In this document: positions 8,309 through 16,840 of the stretch, one piece after another
How positions within the stretch are numbered: the stretch's first letter is position 1
Layout of the letters: every line of letters starts with the position of its first letter
Assembly (NCBI GenBank): GCA_034926415.1
Contig: JAYFRC010000106.1
Location: forward strand, 1 to 39,012
Length of the DNA stretch: 39,012 nucleotides
Direction: 5' to 3'
From: JAYFRC01 sp034926415
GTDB taxonomy: Bacteria > Bacillota > Clostridia > Oscillospirales > Oscillospiraceae
Made by a program: the position numbers and the translations under genes
The notes under the pieces: model-generated
The model's database searches: none
Told to the model about the DNA's origin: nothing
The model's input: only the letters and a program-made list of their open reading frames with translations

Positions 8309-9325
8309 ATGGATAAAAAGAGATTCGGAACTTCGCGGAAACTTGGCCCGAGCATAGCCGCAATAGGCGGCGGCACGGGACTTTCAACGATGCTGCGCGG
8401 ACTCAAATACTATAGCGAGGACATAACGGCCATAGTCACAATGGCGGACGACGGCGGCGGGAGCGGGGTGCTGCGGCACGACCTCGGTATGCCGCCTCCT
8501 GGAGATATCAGGAACTGCCTTGAGGCGCTTGCCAACGTGGAGCCCGTCATGGCAGAGCTCCTCAGCTACCGGTTTTCAGGCGGAGCGCTGCGCGGGCAGA
8601 GCTTCGGCAATCTCTTTCTCGCCGCGCTCAACGAGATGTCGCCGTCGTTCGACACGGCCGTGCGGCGCATGAGCGAGGTCCTCGCCATTACCGGGCGCGT
8701 GCTGCCCGTGACCAATGAGAACGTTAATCTCGAGGCTGTGTTTGAAAACGGAACTCGCGTGCTCGGAGAGTCTAAGATTTTTGAATTCAAAAAAAAGCAG
8801 GACTGCCGCATAACGCGCGTGCGCCTGCTTCCAGAGCATCCGAAGGCGCTACCGGAGAGCGTAAGTGCGATAGAAAACGCCGACCTCATACTGCTTGGCC
8901 CGGGCAGCCTTTATACGAGTATAATACCTAATTTGCTTGTGGACGGGATAGCGGAGGCGATACGTTCCTCCCCGGCGGTCAAGATATATGTCTGTAATAT
9001 AATGACGCAGGAGGGCGAGACCGAGGGCTATACCGTCTCCGATCATATCCGCGCCATATTCGGGCACTCGTCGCCCGAGCTGTTCAGCCTGTGCTTGACG
9101 AATTCGAAACCCATACCATACGAGGTAAGGGCGCTTTATGAGGTCGAGGGCGCGGCGCCGATAGTCTGCGATATCGAAAAATGCTCGGAGCTCGGAGTGG
9201 AGCTTATATCAAAGGATGTCGCCAGCGTCAGCTCAAATATAGTCAGGCACGACCCGGACGCGCTGGCGGGAGAGATAATGTCGCTTTACGCCGAGCGCAG
9301 CAACATCCATCTGTTCGGAGAATAA
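8309..9325 (+). CDS. yvcK: YvcK/CofD-like protein (gluconeogenesis/morphogenesis factor)
   Basis: Member of the YvcK family, needed in B. subtilis for growth on gluconeogenic carbon sources and for proper placement of PBP1, and reported to bind UDP-GlcNAc. The glycine-rich AIGGGTGLSTMLRGLK near residue 20, MADDGGGSGVLR, GMPPPGDIRNCL and LLGPGSLYTSIIPNLLV are the family motifs. The 338-residue length is typical. ATG 8309 follows GAGGCGAAA; an in-frame GTG at 8288 overlaps rapZ but lacks a ribosome site. It lies between rapZ and whiA, as in most Firmicutes. Confidence 0.94.
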   Translation: MDKKRFGTSRKLGPSIAAIGGGTGLSTMLRGLKYYSEDITAIVTMADDGGGSGVLRHDLGMPPPGDIRNCLEALANVEPVMAELLSYRFSGGALRGQSFGNLFLAALNEMSPSFDTAVRRMSEVLAITGRVLPVTNENVNLEAVFENGTRVLGESKIFEFKKKQDCRITRVRLLPEHPKALPESVSAIENADLILLGPGSLYTSIIPNLLVDGIAEAIRSSPAVKIYVCNIMTQEGETEGYTVSDHIRAIFGHSSPELFSLCLTNSKPIPYEVRALYEVEGAAPIVCDIEKCSELGVELISKDVASVSSNIVRHDPDALAGEIMSLYAERSNIHLFGE

Positions 9326-9358
9326 GATTCCTCAACGTCAGGGAAAGGAGCGCGGGAT

Positions 9359-10279
9359 ATGTCGTTTTCAGGAAATGCAAAGGCGGAGCTTTGCAAAATA
9401 CCCATACAGAAGCTGTGCTGTTCCCGCGCGGAAGCTTACGGCGTGCTGCTGTACTGCAACACCTTCACATCCCGGGAAATACGCATCGTGACGGAGAGCC
9501 ACGCGTTCGCGCAGCGCCTTCCGAAGCTGTTTCATCGTGCGTTCGGATTGAATTTTGACAAGGTTCCGGACGATATGCAAAAACAGGGCAAGTTGGCTTT
9601 CGAGATAACGAGCGCGGATAAGACGGATCGCATACTTGCGGCCTTCGGACTCGGAGACGAGCAGAACCTGTCGCTGCACATAAACTACGGAATACTTGAG
9701 GAGGAATGTTGCCGCGCGTCGTTCGTCCGCGGGGCGTTTCTCGCCGGAGGCAGCGTGACCGACCCGAACAAGAGATATCATCTGGAGTTCGCAACTTCGC
9801 ACTACAAGGTCAGCCGCGAGATGAGCGCGCTGCTGATGGACATGGGCTTTTCGCCCAAGGACACGGTGCGTAAGGGAAATTACGTGACCTACTTCAAGCA
9901 GAGCGAACATATTGAAGACCTGCTTACAAAGCTTGGTGCGCCCGTGGCCGCAATGGACATAATGTCGGCGAAGGTGGAAAAAGACCTTCGCAACGAGATG
10001 AACAGGCGCGTCAACTGCGACAGCGCAAATATCGGGAAAGCCGTGGACGCAGCGATGGAGCAGCTTGAGAGCATACGCCTTCTCGAAAGCAGCGGAGAGC
10101 TCGAAAAGCTTCCGGACAAGCTGAGGGAGACGGCGCGGCTGAGGCTCGAAAACCCCGACCTGACTCTGTCCCAGCTCTCTGAGTGTTTTACTCCGGCAAT
10201 AACGAAATCGTGCCTCAACCACAGGCTTAGAAAACTTACTGCGCTTGCAGGGCAGGCTAAACGGAATTGGAGTGTCTGA
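9359..10279 (+). CDS. whiA: DNA-binding protein WhiA
   Basis: WhiA homologue of 306 residues. The N-terminal half is the degenerate LAGLIDADG homing-endonuclease fold (RGAFLAGGSVTDPNKRYHLE). The C-terminal helix-turn-helix contains LTLSQLSECFTPAITKSCLNHRLRKL, read across its conserved positions. WhiA controls sporulation septation in Streptomyces and affects division and chromosome segregation in B. subtilis. Unlike relatives with SKSGVNHRLRK, this one has TKSCLNHRLRK, a mild change in the recognition region. GAAAGGAG lies before the ATG. Confidence 0.95.
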   Translation: MSFSGNAKAELCKIPIQKLCCSRAEAYGVLLYCNTFTSREIRIVTESHAFAQRLPKLFHRAFGLNFDKVPDDMQKQGKLAFEITSADKTDRILAAFGLGDEQNLSLHINYGILEEECCRASFVRGAFLAGGSVTDPNKRYHLEFATSHYKVSREMSALLMDMGFSPKDTVRKGNYVTYFKQSEHIEDLLTKLGAPVAAMDIMSAKVEKDLRNEMNRRVNCDSANIGKAVDAAMEQLESIRLLESSGELEKLPDKLRETARLRLENPDLTLSQLSECFTPAITKSCLNHRLRKLTALAGQAKRNWSV

Positions 10280-10280
10280 G

Positions 10281-10757
10281 ATGACAAATGAAGAGAAAAA
10301 TCAAAAGATAAAGCGCGCCGACGATATCCATAACAAGGGCTTTAACTGCTGCCAGGCGGTGCTGTCGGCTTTTACCGAGGAGACTGGCATGGCGGACAGA
10401 CAGGCTCTCGCAATCGGCGGAGGCTTCGGCGGGGGGCTTCGTCACGGCGATGTCTGCGGTGCCGTCAGCGGCGCCGTAATGGTGCTAAGCATGACGCATC
10501 CCTACACGAACAGCGACGATCTCGACTCAAAGCGCCGCATAGCAACGCTGACAAAGGAATTCCATAAACGGTTCCTCGAAAAATTCGGGGTGTTGACTTG
10601 CCGCGAGCTGCTTGGGAGGGATATTTCGGACGACGCCGAGTTCTCCGCGGCGAAGGCGGCGGGAAAACTTGGCAAATGCCCTACGTTTATAGCCGGAGCG
10701 ACTGAAATAGTCTGCGATATGCTCGACAAAGAAAACTTTGAATTAGGGGTAAAATAA
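10281..10757 (+). CDS. C_GCAxxG_C_C family protein
   Basis: A 158-residue protein of the C_GCAxxG_C_C family, putative redox-active proteins with conserved cysteines. Visible: NKGFNCCQAVLSAF near residue 20, GGGFGGGLRHGDVCGAVSGA (the GCAxxG-like core), a Cys in LTCRELLG and another in KCPTFI and IVCDML. No signal peptide or membrane segment is seen. The ATG is one base after the whiA stop, with TTGGAG 8 nt upstream; the stop abuts the dnaE start. The family often binds metal or Fe-S, but the reaction is not known. Its place between whiA and dnaE looks incidental. Confidence 0.85.
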   Translation: MTNEEKNQKIKRADDIHNKGFNCCQAVLSAFTEETGMADRQALAIGGGFGGGLRHGDVCGAVSGAVMVLSMTHPYTNSDDLDSKRRIATLTKEFHKRFLEKFGVLTCRELLGRDISDDAEFSAAKAAGKLGKCPTFIAGATEIVCDMLDKENFELGVK

Positions 10758-13700
10758 ATGTCCTTTGTACATCTGCACGTACATACCGAATACAGCCTGC
10801 TCGACGGAGCCTGCCGCATCAAAACGCTTGCAAAACGCGTTAAAGAGATGGGGCAGACAGCGGTCGCCATAACGGATCACGGGGTCATGTACGGCGTGAT
10901 GGATTTTTACCGCGCGTGCAGGGAAGAGGGCGTCAAGCCGATAATCGGATGCGAGGTCTACGTCGCGCCGAGAACGCGGTTCGACAAGCAGCATGAGTTC
11001 GATTCCGAGGCGCGCCATCTCGTCCTTTTGTGCGAGAACAAGAAGGGCTACGAGAACCTTTCCTATATGGTCTCGCTCGCTTTCATCGAGGGATTTTACA
11101 TTAAGCCGCGCATAGACCTCGACTTGCTCCGCGAGAGGCACGAGGGGATTATCGCGCTGTCCGCCTGCCTCGCGGGGGAGATACCGCGCATGATAAACGG
11201 CGGAGATTACAAGGGCGCTAAGGAATACGCGCTTACGATGCGGGAGATATTTGGAGAAGACAATTTCTATCTTGAGCTCCAGGACCACGGAATTCCCGAA
11301 CAGCGCACCGCGAACGCCGGGATACTGCGCATACACGAGGAGACCGGGATACCGCTCGTCGTGACTAACGACGCGCATTACATCAAAAAAGAGGATGCGT
11401 ACAGCCACGATGTGCTGCTTTGCATACAGACGGCGAAAACGCTCGAAGACCCGAACCGTATGCGCTACGAGCCGCAGAACTTTTACCTGCGCAGCGAGGA
11501 TGAGATGGCGGCGCTGTTTCCGACGCACCGCGACGCGGTGGAAAACACCGCCAAGATCGCCGAGCGATGCAACGTGGATTTCGTTTTCGGGAAATACCAC
11601 CTGCCTGAATTCAAGCTCCCGGACGGGCGTACGGATTCTTTTGAATATCTGAAAGAGCTCTGCGACAAGGGATTTAAGACGCGCTATCCGGGACGCCCGG
11701 AATGCCATAAACAGCTTGAATATGAGCTCGACATGATAAACCGCATGGGCTTCACAGATTATTTTCTGATCGTCAGCGACTTCGTCGCTTTCGCAAAAAA
11801 CGCGGGGATACCCGTCGGCCCGGGGCGCGGAAGTGCCGCGGGGAGCATGGTCTCCTACTGCCTCGACATAACGGAGATAGACCCGCTGAAATACAGCCTC
11901 TACTTTGAAAGATTTTTAAACCCCGAGCGCGTCAGCATGCCTGATATAGACATGGACTTCGGAGACACGCGCCGCGGCGAGGTCGTGGACTACGTCCGCC
12001 GCCGCTACGGCAACGACCACGTCGCACAGATAGTGACGTTCGGCACTATGGCCGCGCGCGGAGCCATACGCGACGTCGGGCGCGTTATGAACATACCCTA
12101 CGCCGAGGTGGACGCGATAGCTAAGCAGGTTCCAAACACGCTTCACATCAAGCTCGACGATGCGCTCAGGCTGTCGAAACCGCTAAGAGAGCTCTACGAC
12201 AGCGACGAGCGATACAAGAAACTGATAGACACCGCGCGCGCGATAGAGGGCATGCCGCGCCACGCGTCGACTCACGCGGCGGGCGTCGTAATAACGAAGC
12301 GGCCTGTGTATGAGTATGTCCCGCTGGCGACGAACGACGACGCCGTCGTTTGCCAGTACCAGATGACGACGCTCGAGGAGCTGGGACTGCTCAAGATGGA
12401 TTTCCTCGGACTTCGCAATCTAACCGTTCTCGACGACGCTGTGAAGATGCTGAAAAAGACGCAGCCGGATTTCGACATACATGCCATACCCGAGGACGAC
12501 AAGGCGACTTTCGATATGATAGCGCAGGGGCGGACGTCCGGAGTGTTCCAGATGGAAAGCACCGGCATGACCGGAGTGTGCGTCAACATGAAGCCGCACA
12601 ATATCGAGGACATCACGGCTATAATAGCTCTCTACCGGCCGGGACCGATGGAGTCTATACCGCGGTTTATAGAGTGCAAGCACAACCAGGGAAAGATAAC
12701 GTACCTGCATCCGTCGCTTGAGCCCATACTCTCCGTTACCTACGGCTGCATCGTCTATCAGGAGCAGGTCATTGAGATATTCCGCAGGCTAGGCGGCTAT
12801 TCGCTTGGCCAGGCGGACATGGTTCGCCGCGCGATATCAAAGAAAAAGGCTAAGCAGATAGAACAGGAAAAATATGCCTTTATCCACGGCGATGCCGAGC
12901 GAAATATCGCGGGCTGCGTCAAAAACGGTATACCCGAGGCGACAGCCGAAGCCATATACAAGGAGATATACGATTTTGCGAACTACGCCTTCAACAAGGC
13001 GCACGCGGTCAGCTACGCCGTCGTAGCCTATCAGACGGCGTATTTCAAGTGTCATTATACGAAAGAATATATGGCGGCGCTGCTTTCCTCCGTGCTCGGC
13101 AGCAGCGACAAGATAGGCGAGTACATTGCCGAGTGCCGCGACTGCGGAATTCGGCTGCTTCCCCCGGATATCAACTTTTCAGACGACAGCTTCACGGTCG
13201 AGGACGGCGGGATACGCTTCGGCCTTGTCGCGATAAAGAACATCGGGCGCGGATTCATACTCGACGTTATGAAGGAGCGTGAAAACGGCGGGCGGTTCAG
13301 CTCGCTTCAGGATTTCTGTACACGTATGTTCGACTCGGATATGAACAAGCGCGCGATAGAAAACCTTATACTCAGCGGTGCGTTCGATTCGACCGGAGCA
13401 AGGCGCTCGCAGCTCATGAAGGTCTACGAGAGCGTGATAGACAGCATAGCCGTAAACAGGCGGCAGAATGTCGACGGGCAGCTTGACTTTTTCTCACTCG
13501 GCGGCGGAGAGACCGCAAAACCCCAGGAGACGGCGCTTCCGGATATACCGGAGTTTACTCCGCAGGAGATAATGCGCCAGGAAAAAGAGGCCACAGGACT
13601 GTATTTGACCGGGCATCCGATGGACGCCTACCGTGACGCGGCCAGGCGCGCCGGGGCCGTGTCGATAGCGGGGATACTCGACGATTTCGAGGATGACGGT

Positions 13701-14231
13701 GGGCCGACGAAATATTCCGATGGCAGCCGCGTCGCCATTGCGGGGGTCGTAACGGAGAGCAAGACCAAGACGACGAAGAACAACAGCCTTATGGCCTACG
13801 TCATGCTTGAGGACAGCACGGCCACAATGGAGATGCTGTGCTTTTCAAAGCTGCTTTCATCGTCCGGAAGCTTTTTGCAGGAGGGACAGATAATCGTCGC
13901 GAAGGGGCGGCTGTCAGTCCGCGACGAGAAGTCGCCGCAGCTTATGTGCGACGAGGTGCTGCCGCTTTCGCAGGACGGCATAGCGGCAATACCGAAGGAA
14001 TACACCTCGATAGAAGCTACCGGCAAAAAGCTGTTCGTCAAGTTCAAGTCGGAAAATTGCCCCGAGTTCGGCCACGCAAAGCTCGTGCTCGAGATGTTTC
14101 CCGGCAACACGCCGTTTATCGCCTATATGGAGGACAGCAAAAAACGCCTCGGCTCGCATTGCCTGCTGCACGAGGCGCTGATAGAGGAGCTCCGCGAAAC
14201 GGTCGGCGAAGCGAATGTTGTCATAAAATAA
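10758..14231 (+). CDS. dnaE: DNA polymerase III subunit alpha (DnaE1 type)
   Basis: Replicative polymerase of the C family, 1157 residues. The N-terminal PHP domain starts at HLHVHTEYSLLDGACRIK. Catalytic aspartates are D396 and D398 in MPDIDMDF, with the third at D548 in LKMDFLGLRNL. The palm and fingers region includes GPGRGSAAGSMVSYCL and YQEQVI. A helix-hairpin-helix region and an OB fold (VAIAGVVTESKTKTTKN) follow. No exonuclease domain is inserted, so this is DnaE and not PolC; Clostridia usually have PolC elsewhere. The start immediately follows the C_GCAxxG_C_C stop, with an AGGGG ribosome site. Confidence 0.97.
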   Translation: MSFVHLHVHTEYSLLDGACRIKTLAKRVKEMGQTAVAITDHGVMYGVMDFYRACREEGVKPIIGCEVYVAPRTRFDKQHEFDSEARHLVLLCENKKGYENLSYMVSLAFIEGFYIKPRIDLDLLRERHEGIIALSACLAGEIPRMINGGDYKGAKEYALTMREIFGEDNFYLELQDHGIPEQRTANAGILRIHEETGIPLVVTNDAHYIKKEDAYSHDVLLCIQTAKTLEDPNRMRYEPQNFYLRSEDEMAALFPTHRDAVENTAKIAERCNVDFVFGKYHLPEFKLPDGRTDSFEYLKELCDKGFKTRYPGRPECHKQLEYELDMINRMGFTDYFLIVSDFVAFAKNAGIPVGPGRGSAAGSMVSYCLDITEIDPLKYSLYFERFLNPERVSMPDIDMDFGDTRRGEVVDYVRRRYGNDHVAQIVTFGTMAARGAIRDVGRVMNIPYAEVDAIAKQVPNTLHIKLDDALRLSKPLRELYDSDERYKKLIDTARAIEGMPRHASTHAAGVVITKRPVYEYVPLATNDDAVVCQYQMTTLEELGLLKMDFLGLRNLTVLDDAVKMLKKTQPDFDIHAIPEDDKATFDMIAQGRTSGVFQMESTGMTGVCVNMKPHNIEDITAIIALYRPGPMESIPRFIECKHNQGKITYLHPSLEPILSVTYGCIVYQEQVIEIFRRLGGYSLGQADMVRRAISKKKAKQIEQEKYAFIHGDAERNIAGCVKNGIPEATAEAIYKEIYDFANYAFNKAHAVSYAVVAYQTAYFKCHYTKEYMAALLSSVLGSSDKIGEYIAECRDCGIRLLPPDINFSDDSFTVEDGGIRFGLVAIKNIGRGFILDVMKERENGGRFSSLQDFCTRMFDSDMNKRAIENLILSGAFDSTGARRSQLMKVYESVIDSIAVNRRQNVDGQLDFFSLGGGETAKPQETALPDIPEFTPQEIMRQEKEATGLYLTGHPMDAYRDAARRAGAVSIAGILDDFEDDGGPTKYSDGSRVAIAGVVTESKTKTTKNNSLMAYVMLEDSTATMEMLCFSKLLSSSGSFLQEGQIIVAKGRLSVRDEKSPQLMCDEVLPLSQDGIAAIPKEYTSIEATGKKLFVKFKSENCPEFGHAKLVLEMFPGNTPFIAYMEDSKKRLGSHCLLHEALIEELRETVGEANVVIK

Positions 14232-14245
14232 ATATAGTTGCAAAA

Positions 14246-14285
14246 CAGCCCCGGAACGAGTCGTTCCGGGGCTGCTTTTTATTTT
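14246..14285. terminator. Terminator between dnaE and the DUF4364 gene
   Basis: The inverted repeat CAGCCCCGGAACGA (14246-14259) / TCGTTCCGGGGCTG (14261-14274) is followed by TTTTTATTTTT on plus. The minus side also ends in a TTTTG tract, so it can serve both converging genes. Confidence 0.9.
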
Positions 14286-14833
14286 TCTTCCTTTTTTCCG
14301 TCAGCGTCGTAATGCGCGAGGAGGGAATCGAGAATGTTGTTGTATATATCCTCGGCGTGCTTCTGGAAATGTTCGGCCAGCTGGCCGGCCATCTCCTGCT
14401 TGGCGACCATAAGGTTGAGGGTCATGATGTTGTCGACATCGTCGCTGAGCGAAAGCGAGACGGTGTATGTACCGTTGGGCCGCGCGGCGACGTTTGATTT
14501 TACCAGCCCCTTGCGGCGGAGCTTCTGGTTATAGACGTTGATGTTTTTGTCTGCTACGAGACGGACGGAGTAAGGCAGGCTGCTCTCGCACACCTCGCTG
14601 TTGCTCACGCCCTTTGAGGTGATGCAGTAAAGCTCGTCGTCAGTGCGTTTCATGTGACCTGTTCGGATAAGCTCGTTCAGGCACTCGGTAAACGAAAAAT
14701 AGTCCACGCCGCCGTCGCACATCGTCAAATCGGTCAGAGTTTCCATGTTGACCGGTTCGATAAGCCTTGCGGCGATATAAAGTATAAGAAATTTGATATC
14801 GAGCTTGTCGCTTATGAAACCGACGCGTTCCAT
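14279..14833 (-). CDS. DUF4364 family protein (winged-helix-like)
   Basis: A 184-residue protein matching the DUF4364 family of Clostridia. From the N-terminus MERVGFISDKLDIKFLILYI it continues into a winged-helix-like segment (FTECLNELIRTGHMKRTDDELYCITSKG, read in parts) and an alpha/beta C-terminal half. No membrane segment is present. A regulator role is plausible from the N-terminal fold but unproven. The start at 14833 is chosen because GGGGTGA precedes it on the minus strand; a longer open frame to 14980 has no ribosome site. It diverges from the gene at 15002, with a 168-nt shared control region. Confidence 0.8.
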   Translation of the reverse strand: MERVGFISDKLDIKFLILYIAARLIEPVNMETLTDLTMCDGGVDYFSFTECLNELIRTGHMKRTDDELYCITSKGVSNSEVCESSLPYSVRLVADKNINVYNQKLRRKGLVKSNVAARPNGTYTVSLSLSDDVDNIMTLNLMVAKQEMAGQLAEHFQKHAEDIYNNILDSLLAHYDADGKKEEK

Positions 14834-14873
14834 AAAAATCACCCCGCTGAGCAATAATTGTTCTATATTTTTG

Positions 14874-14879
14874 ATTATA
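14874..14879 (-). promoter_or_regulatory. Possible -10 box of the DUF4364 gene
   Basis: TATAAT on the minus strand about 40 nt before the start codon. The matching -35 (TGGTGC at 17 bp) is poor, so only the -10 is convincing. Confidence 0.45.
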
Positions 14880-14929
14880 ACGCAAAATAAACGATTGCAC
14901 CATACTTTTTTTATCGTGCCGCGGGAGCG

Positions 14930-14957
14930 CACCTTTGCGGCAGTAGAGCCATACAAT
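14930..14957 (+). promoter_or_regulatory. Possible sigma-K (or sigma-E) promoter before the gene at 15002
   Basis: CATACAAT at 14950-14957 equals the sigma-E -10 consensus and begins with the CATA of sigma-K sites. CACC at 14930-14933, 16 bp upstream, fits the sigma-K -35 (AC core); no sigma-E -35 (ATA core) is present. A small hairpin TGAAAGAG/CTCTTTCA lies between this site and the AGGAGGT ribosome site. Consensus sequences are from B. subtilis, so this is tentative. Confidence 0.4.
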
Positions 14958-15001
14958 GAATTGAAAGAGGACTCTTTCATATTGCATTAGGAGGTCATAG
15001 C

Positions 15002-15778
15002 ATGGCTGATAACAACGCGTCCGGCTCGCTACGCGACACCGGCGCAAGCGAGAAGGTTTATATCCATACGAAAAAGATATACGACAGCTGCCGCGACAAG
15101 GACTGCATCGAGGGGCTGAGGCTGTACCCGACAATCGGGAGTAAGGCCCTGCTGGACGGAGCCGCTTCCGTCGGAAACGGAAAAGCGGAGCTTCTGTACG
15201 TAACCGTCCGCGTGGATCCCGTCGCGTATAACCGCGGCTTTTACACGGTAACCACGCGCTGGTATTACAGGGTCGTTCTTCAGGCTTACACCGGTGCGCC
15301 CAATCCCGTCGACGCCGACGGACTGTGCGTATTCGACAAGCGCGCTATGCTTTTTGGCGGACGCGATCGCGCCAGAGCGTTCGGCTCGGACGACGAAGGA
15401 CAGTTCCCCGGTAACCGTCCGGAAGCAGTGGTCGAGGCCATCGACCCGATTGTGCTCGACGCGGGATTTGCCTCAGAGGACACCAGTGACGCGGTGACGC
15501 CGGACATCCCGGAAAAAGTGCGCGCGATGTTCAATTCCGACATTGCCACGGACTGCTCGGGAAGACATGTCCGCGCGACGCTTGGACAGTTTTCGCTCGT
15601 GCGGCTTGAGCGCGACGCGCACCTGCTTATTCCCGTCTGCGATTACTGCCTGCCGGAAAACGACTGCAAGTGCGGCGAGAACGGGGCGGAGGACCCTTAT
15701 GAAATGTTCAGCCACATCGACTTTCCCGCCGACGAGTTTTCTGCGGGAGAAACGCTGGACGGCGGCGGAAATTGCTGA
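15002..15778 (+). CDS. Conserved hypothetical protein, possible sporulation protein
   Basis: A 258-residue protein I cannot assign to a named family, although the segment KVYIHTKKIYDSCRDKDCIE looks like conserved clostridial sequence. It has no signal peptide and no membrane segment. The N-terminal half is beta-rich (LLYVTVRVDPVAYNRGFYTV). The C-terminus carries a tight cysteine cluster, CDYCLPENDCKCG, that could bind metal or cross-link, and ends in Cys. AGGAGGT stands well placed before the ATG. It lies directly upstream of the spoIIIA cluster, diverges from DUF4364 and has a sporulation-type -10 box upstream. A coat or mother-cell protein is a reasonable guess, no more. Confidence 0.75.
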   Translation: MADNNASGSLRDTGASEKVYIHTKKIYDSCRDKDCIEGLRLYPTIGSKALLDGAASVGNGKAELLYVTVRVDPVAYNRGFYTVTTRWYYRVVLQAYTGAPNPVDADGLCVFDKRAMLFGGRDRARAFGSDDEGQFPGNRPEAVVEAIDPIVLDAGFASEDTSDAVTPDIPEKVRAMFNSDIATDCSGRHVRATLGQFSLVRLERDAHLLIPVCDYCLPENDCKCGENGAEDPYEMFSHIDFPADEFSAGETLDGGGNC

Positions 15779-15802
15779 AGCGCGGCGCATAACGGCATAT
15801 GG

Positions 15803-15842
15803 AGGGAGATGGACGCACGGGTCTGTCTCCCTTTGTCTTTTG
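15803..15842 (+). terminator. Probable terminator after the gene at 15002
   Basis: AGGGAGA (15803-15809) pairs with TCTCCCT (15826-15832), followed by TTGTCTTTT. The loop is long (16 nt), so it is weaker than the other terminators here. Confidence 0.55.
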
Positions 15843-15876
15843 CCGTACGTAGCCGAAACGCTTGAAAATTGAACAG

Positions 15877-15904
15877 TCATAAATCCGGACAGGCTTCATA
15901 GAAT
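15877..15904 (+). promoter_or_regulatory. Candidate sigma-E promoter of the spoIIIA operon
   Basis: TCATAAA (15877-15883), 13 bp, then CATAGAAT (15897-15904). The -10 matches the B. subtilis sigma-E consensus at 7 of 8 positions and the -35 keeps the central ATA. It lies 19 nt before spoIIIAA, whose operon is sigma-E dependent in B. subtilis. Confidence 0.5.
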
Positions 15905-15922
15905 TAAATATGCGCGGGAGGG

Positions 15923-16840
15923 ATGAGCGTGACGGCTGGTGACGAAAGGTACATATCGGCGGCGGAGCTTCTTCCACCGGGACTTTCGGACGCGGCGCTG
16001 CGCCTTCCTCCCGGGCTTCAGCATCTGGCGGAGGAGTTCAGGCTTCGGTGCGGAAGGCCAATTACCGTGCTTGTTTCGGGAAGCGAATGCGCTCTGCCGG
16101 GACGAACTGAAGCGGTCGAAAACCGGGAGCTCTATTCCGTGCTCGACCGCGCGACGCAGATGTCCGCCTATTCTGCGGCCGAGCAGCTTCGCGAGGGCTT
16201 TGTCATCGCGGAGGGGGGCTTTCGCGTCGGACTGTGCGGCTGCGCGGTCGTGCGCGAGGGACGCATAACGTCGATGCGGGACCTGTCCTCCGTCTCAATA
16301 CGCATATCGCGGGAGAGAAAGGGCATCGCCGCGCCGATAGCGGACGAACTGTGGGAGACCGGGCGCTTTTGCAGCACGCTGCTCATAGCCCCGCCGGGGC
16401 TTGGAAAGACGACGCTGCTGCGAGACATTATACGCATGGCCTCCGACGGCTTCGGGGAGAACGCGCCGCTGCGCGTCGCCGTTGCCGACGAGCGCGGAGA
16501 GATAGGCGCGGTTTGGCGCGGGAGGTCGCAGATGGACATAGGCGAGCACACCGATATCATGACGGCCTGCCCGAAGGCGGAGGGGGTGATGATGCTCCTG
16601 CGCGCAATGAATCCGGAGCTCATAGCCGTCGACGAGGTCACGGCGGAGCGCGACGTGGAGGCGATGCTGACAGCGGCGAACTGCGGAGCGGCAATCATCG
16701 CCTCGGCGCACGGTGAGTCCGTGGCATCGCTCGACAAAAGACCGCTGTACAGAAAGCTGCTCGCGGCTGGAATATTCAGCAGGTTCGTGACAATATCGGC
16801 GCAAAACGGTGAAAGGAACTACAAGGTGGAACGGACATGA
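15923..16840 (+). CDS. spoIIIAA: Stage III sporulation protein AA (ATPase)
   Basis: Cytoplasmic secretion-type ATPase of the SpoIIIA-SpoIIQ channel, which links mother cell and forespore after engulfment. Walker A is APPGLGKTTLLRD near residue 155, and Walker B is in ELIAVDEVTAERDVEAM, with the arrangement of type II/IV secretion ATPases. DERGEIGAVWRG lies between them. It is 305 residues long, as in the family. The ATG at 15923 is very close to GGGAGGG; the in-frame GTG at 15929 has better spacing and may be the true start. It is the first gene of the cluster and overlaps spoIIIAB by 4 nt. Confidence 0.95.
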   Translation: MSVTAGDERYISAAELLPPGLSDAALRLPPGLQHLAEEFRLRCGRPITVLVSGSECALPGRTEAVENRELYSVLDRATQMSAYSAAEQLREGFVIAEGGFRVGLCGCAVVREGRITSMRDLSSVSIRISRERKGIAAPIADELWETGRFCSTLLIAPPGLGKTTLLRDIIRMASDGFGENAPLRVAVADERGEIGAVWRGRSQMDIGEHTDIMTACPKAEGVMMLLRAMNPELIAVDEVTAERDVEAMLTAANCGAAIIASAHGESVASLDKRPLYRKLLAAGIFSRFVTISAQNGERNYKVERT

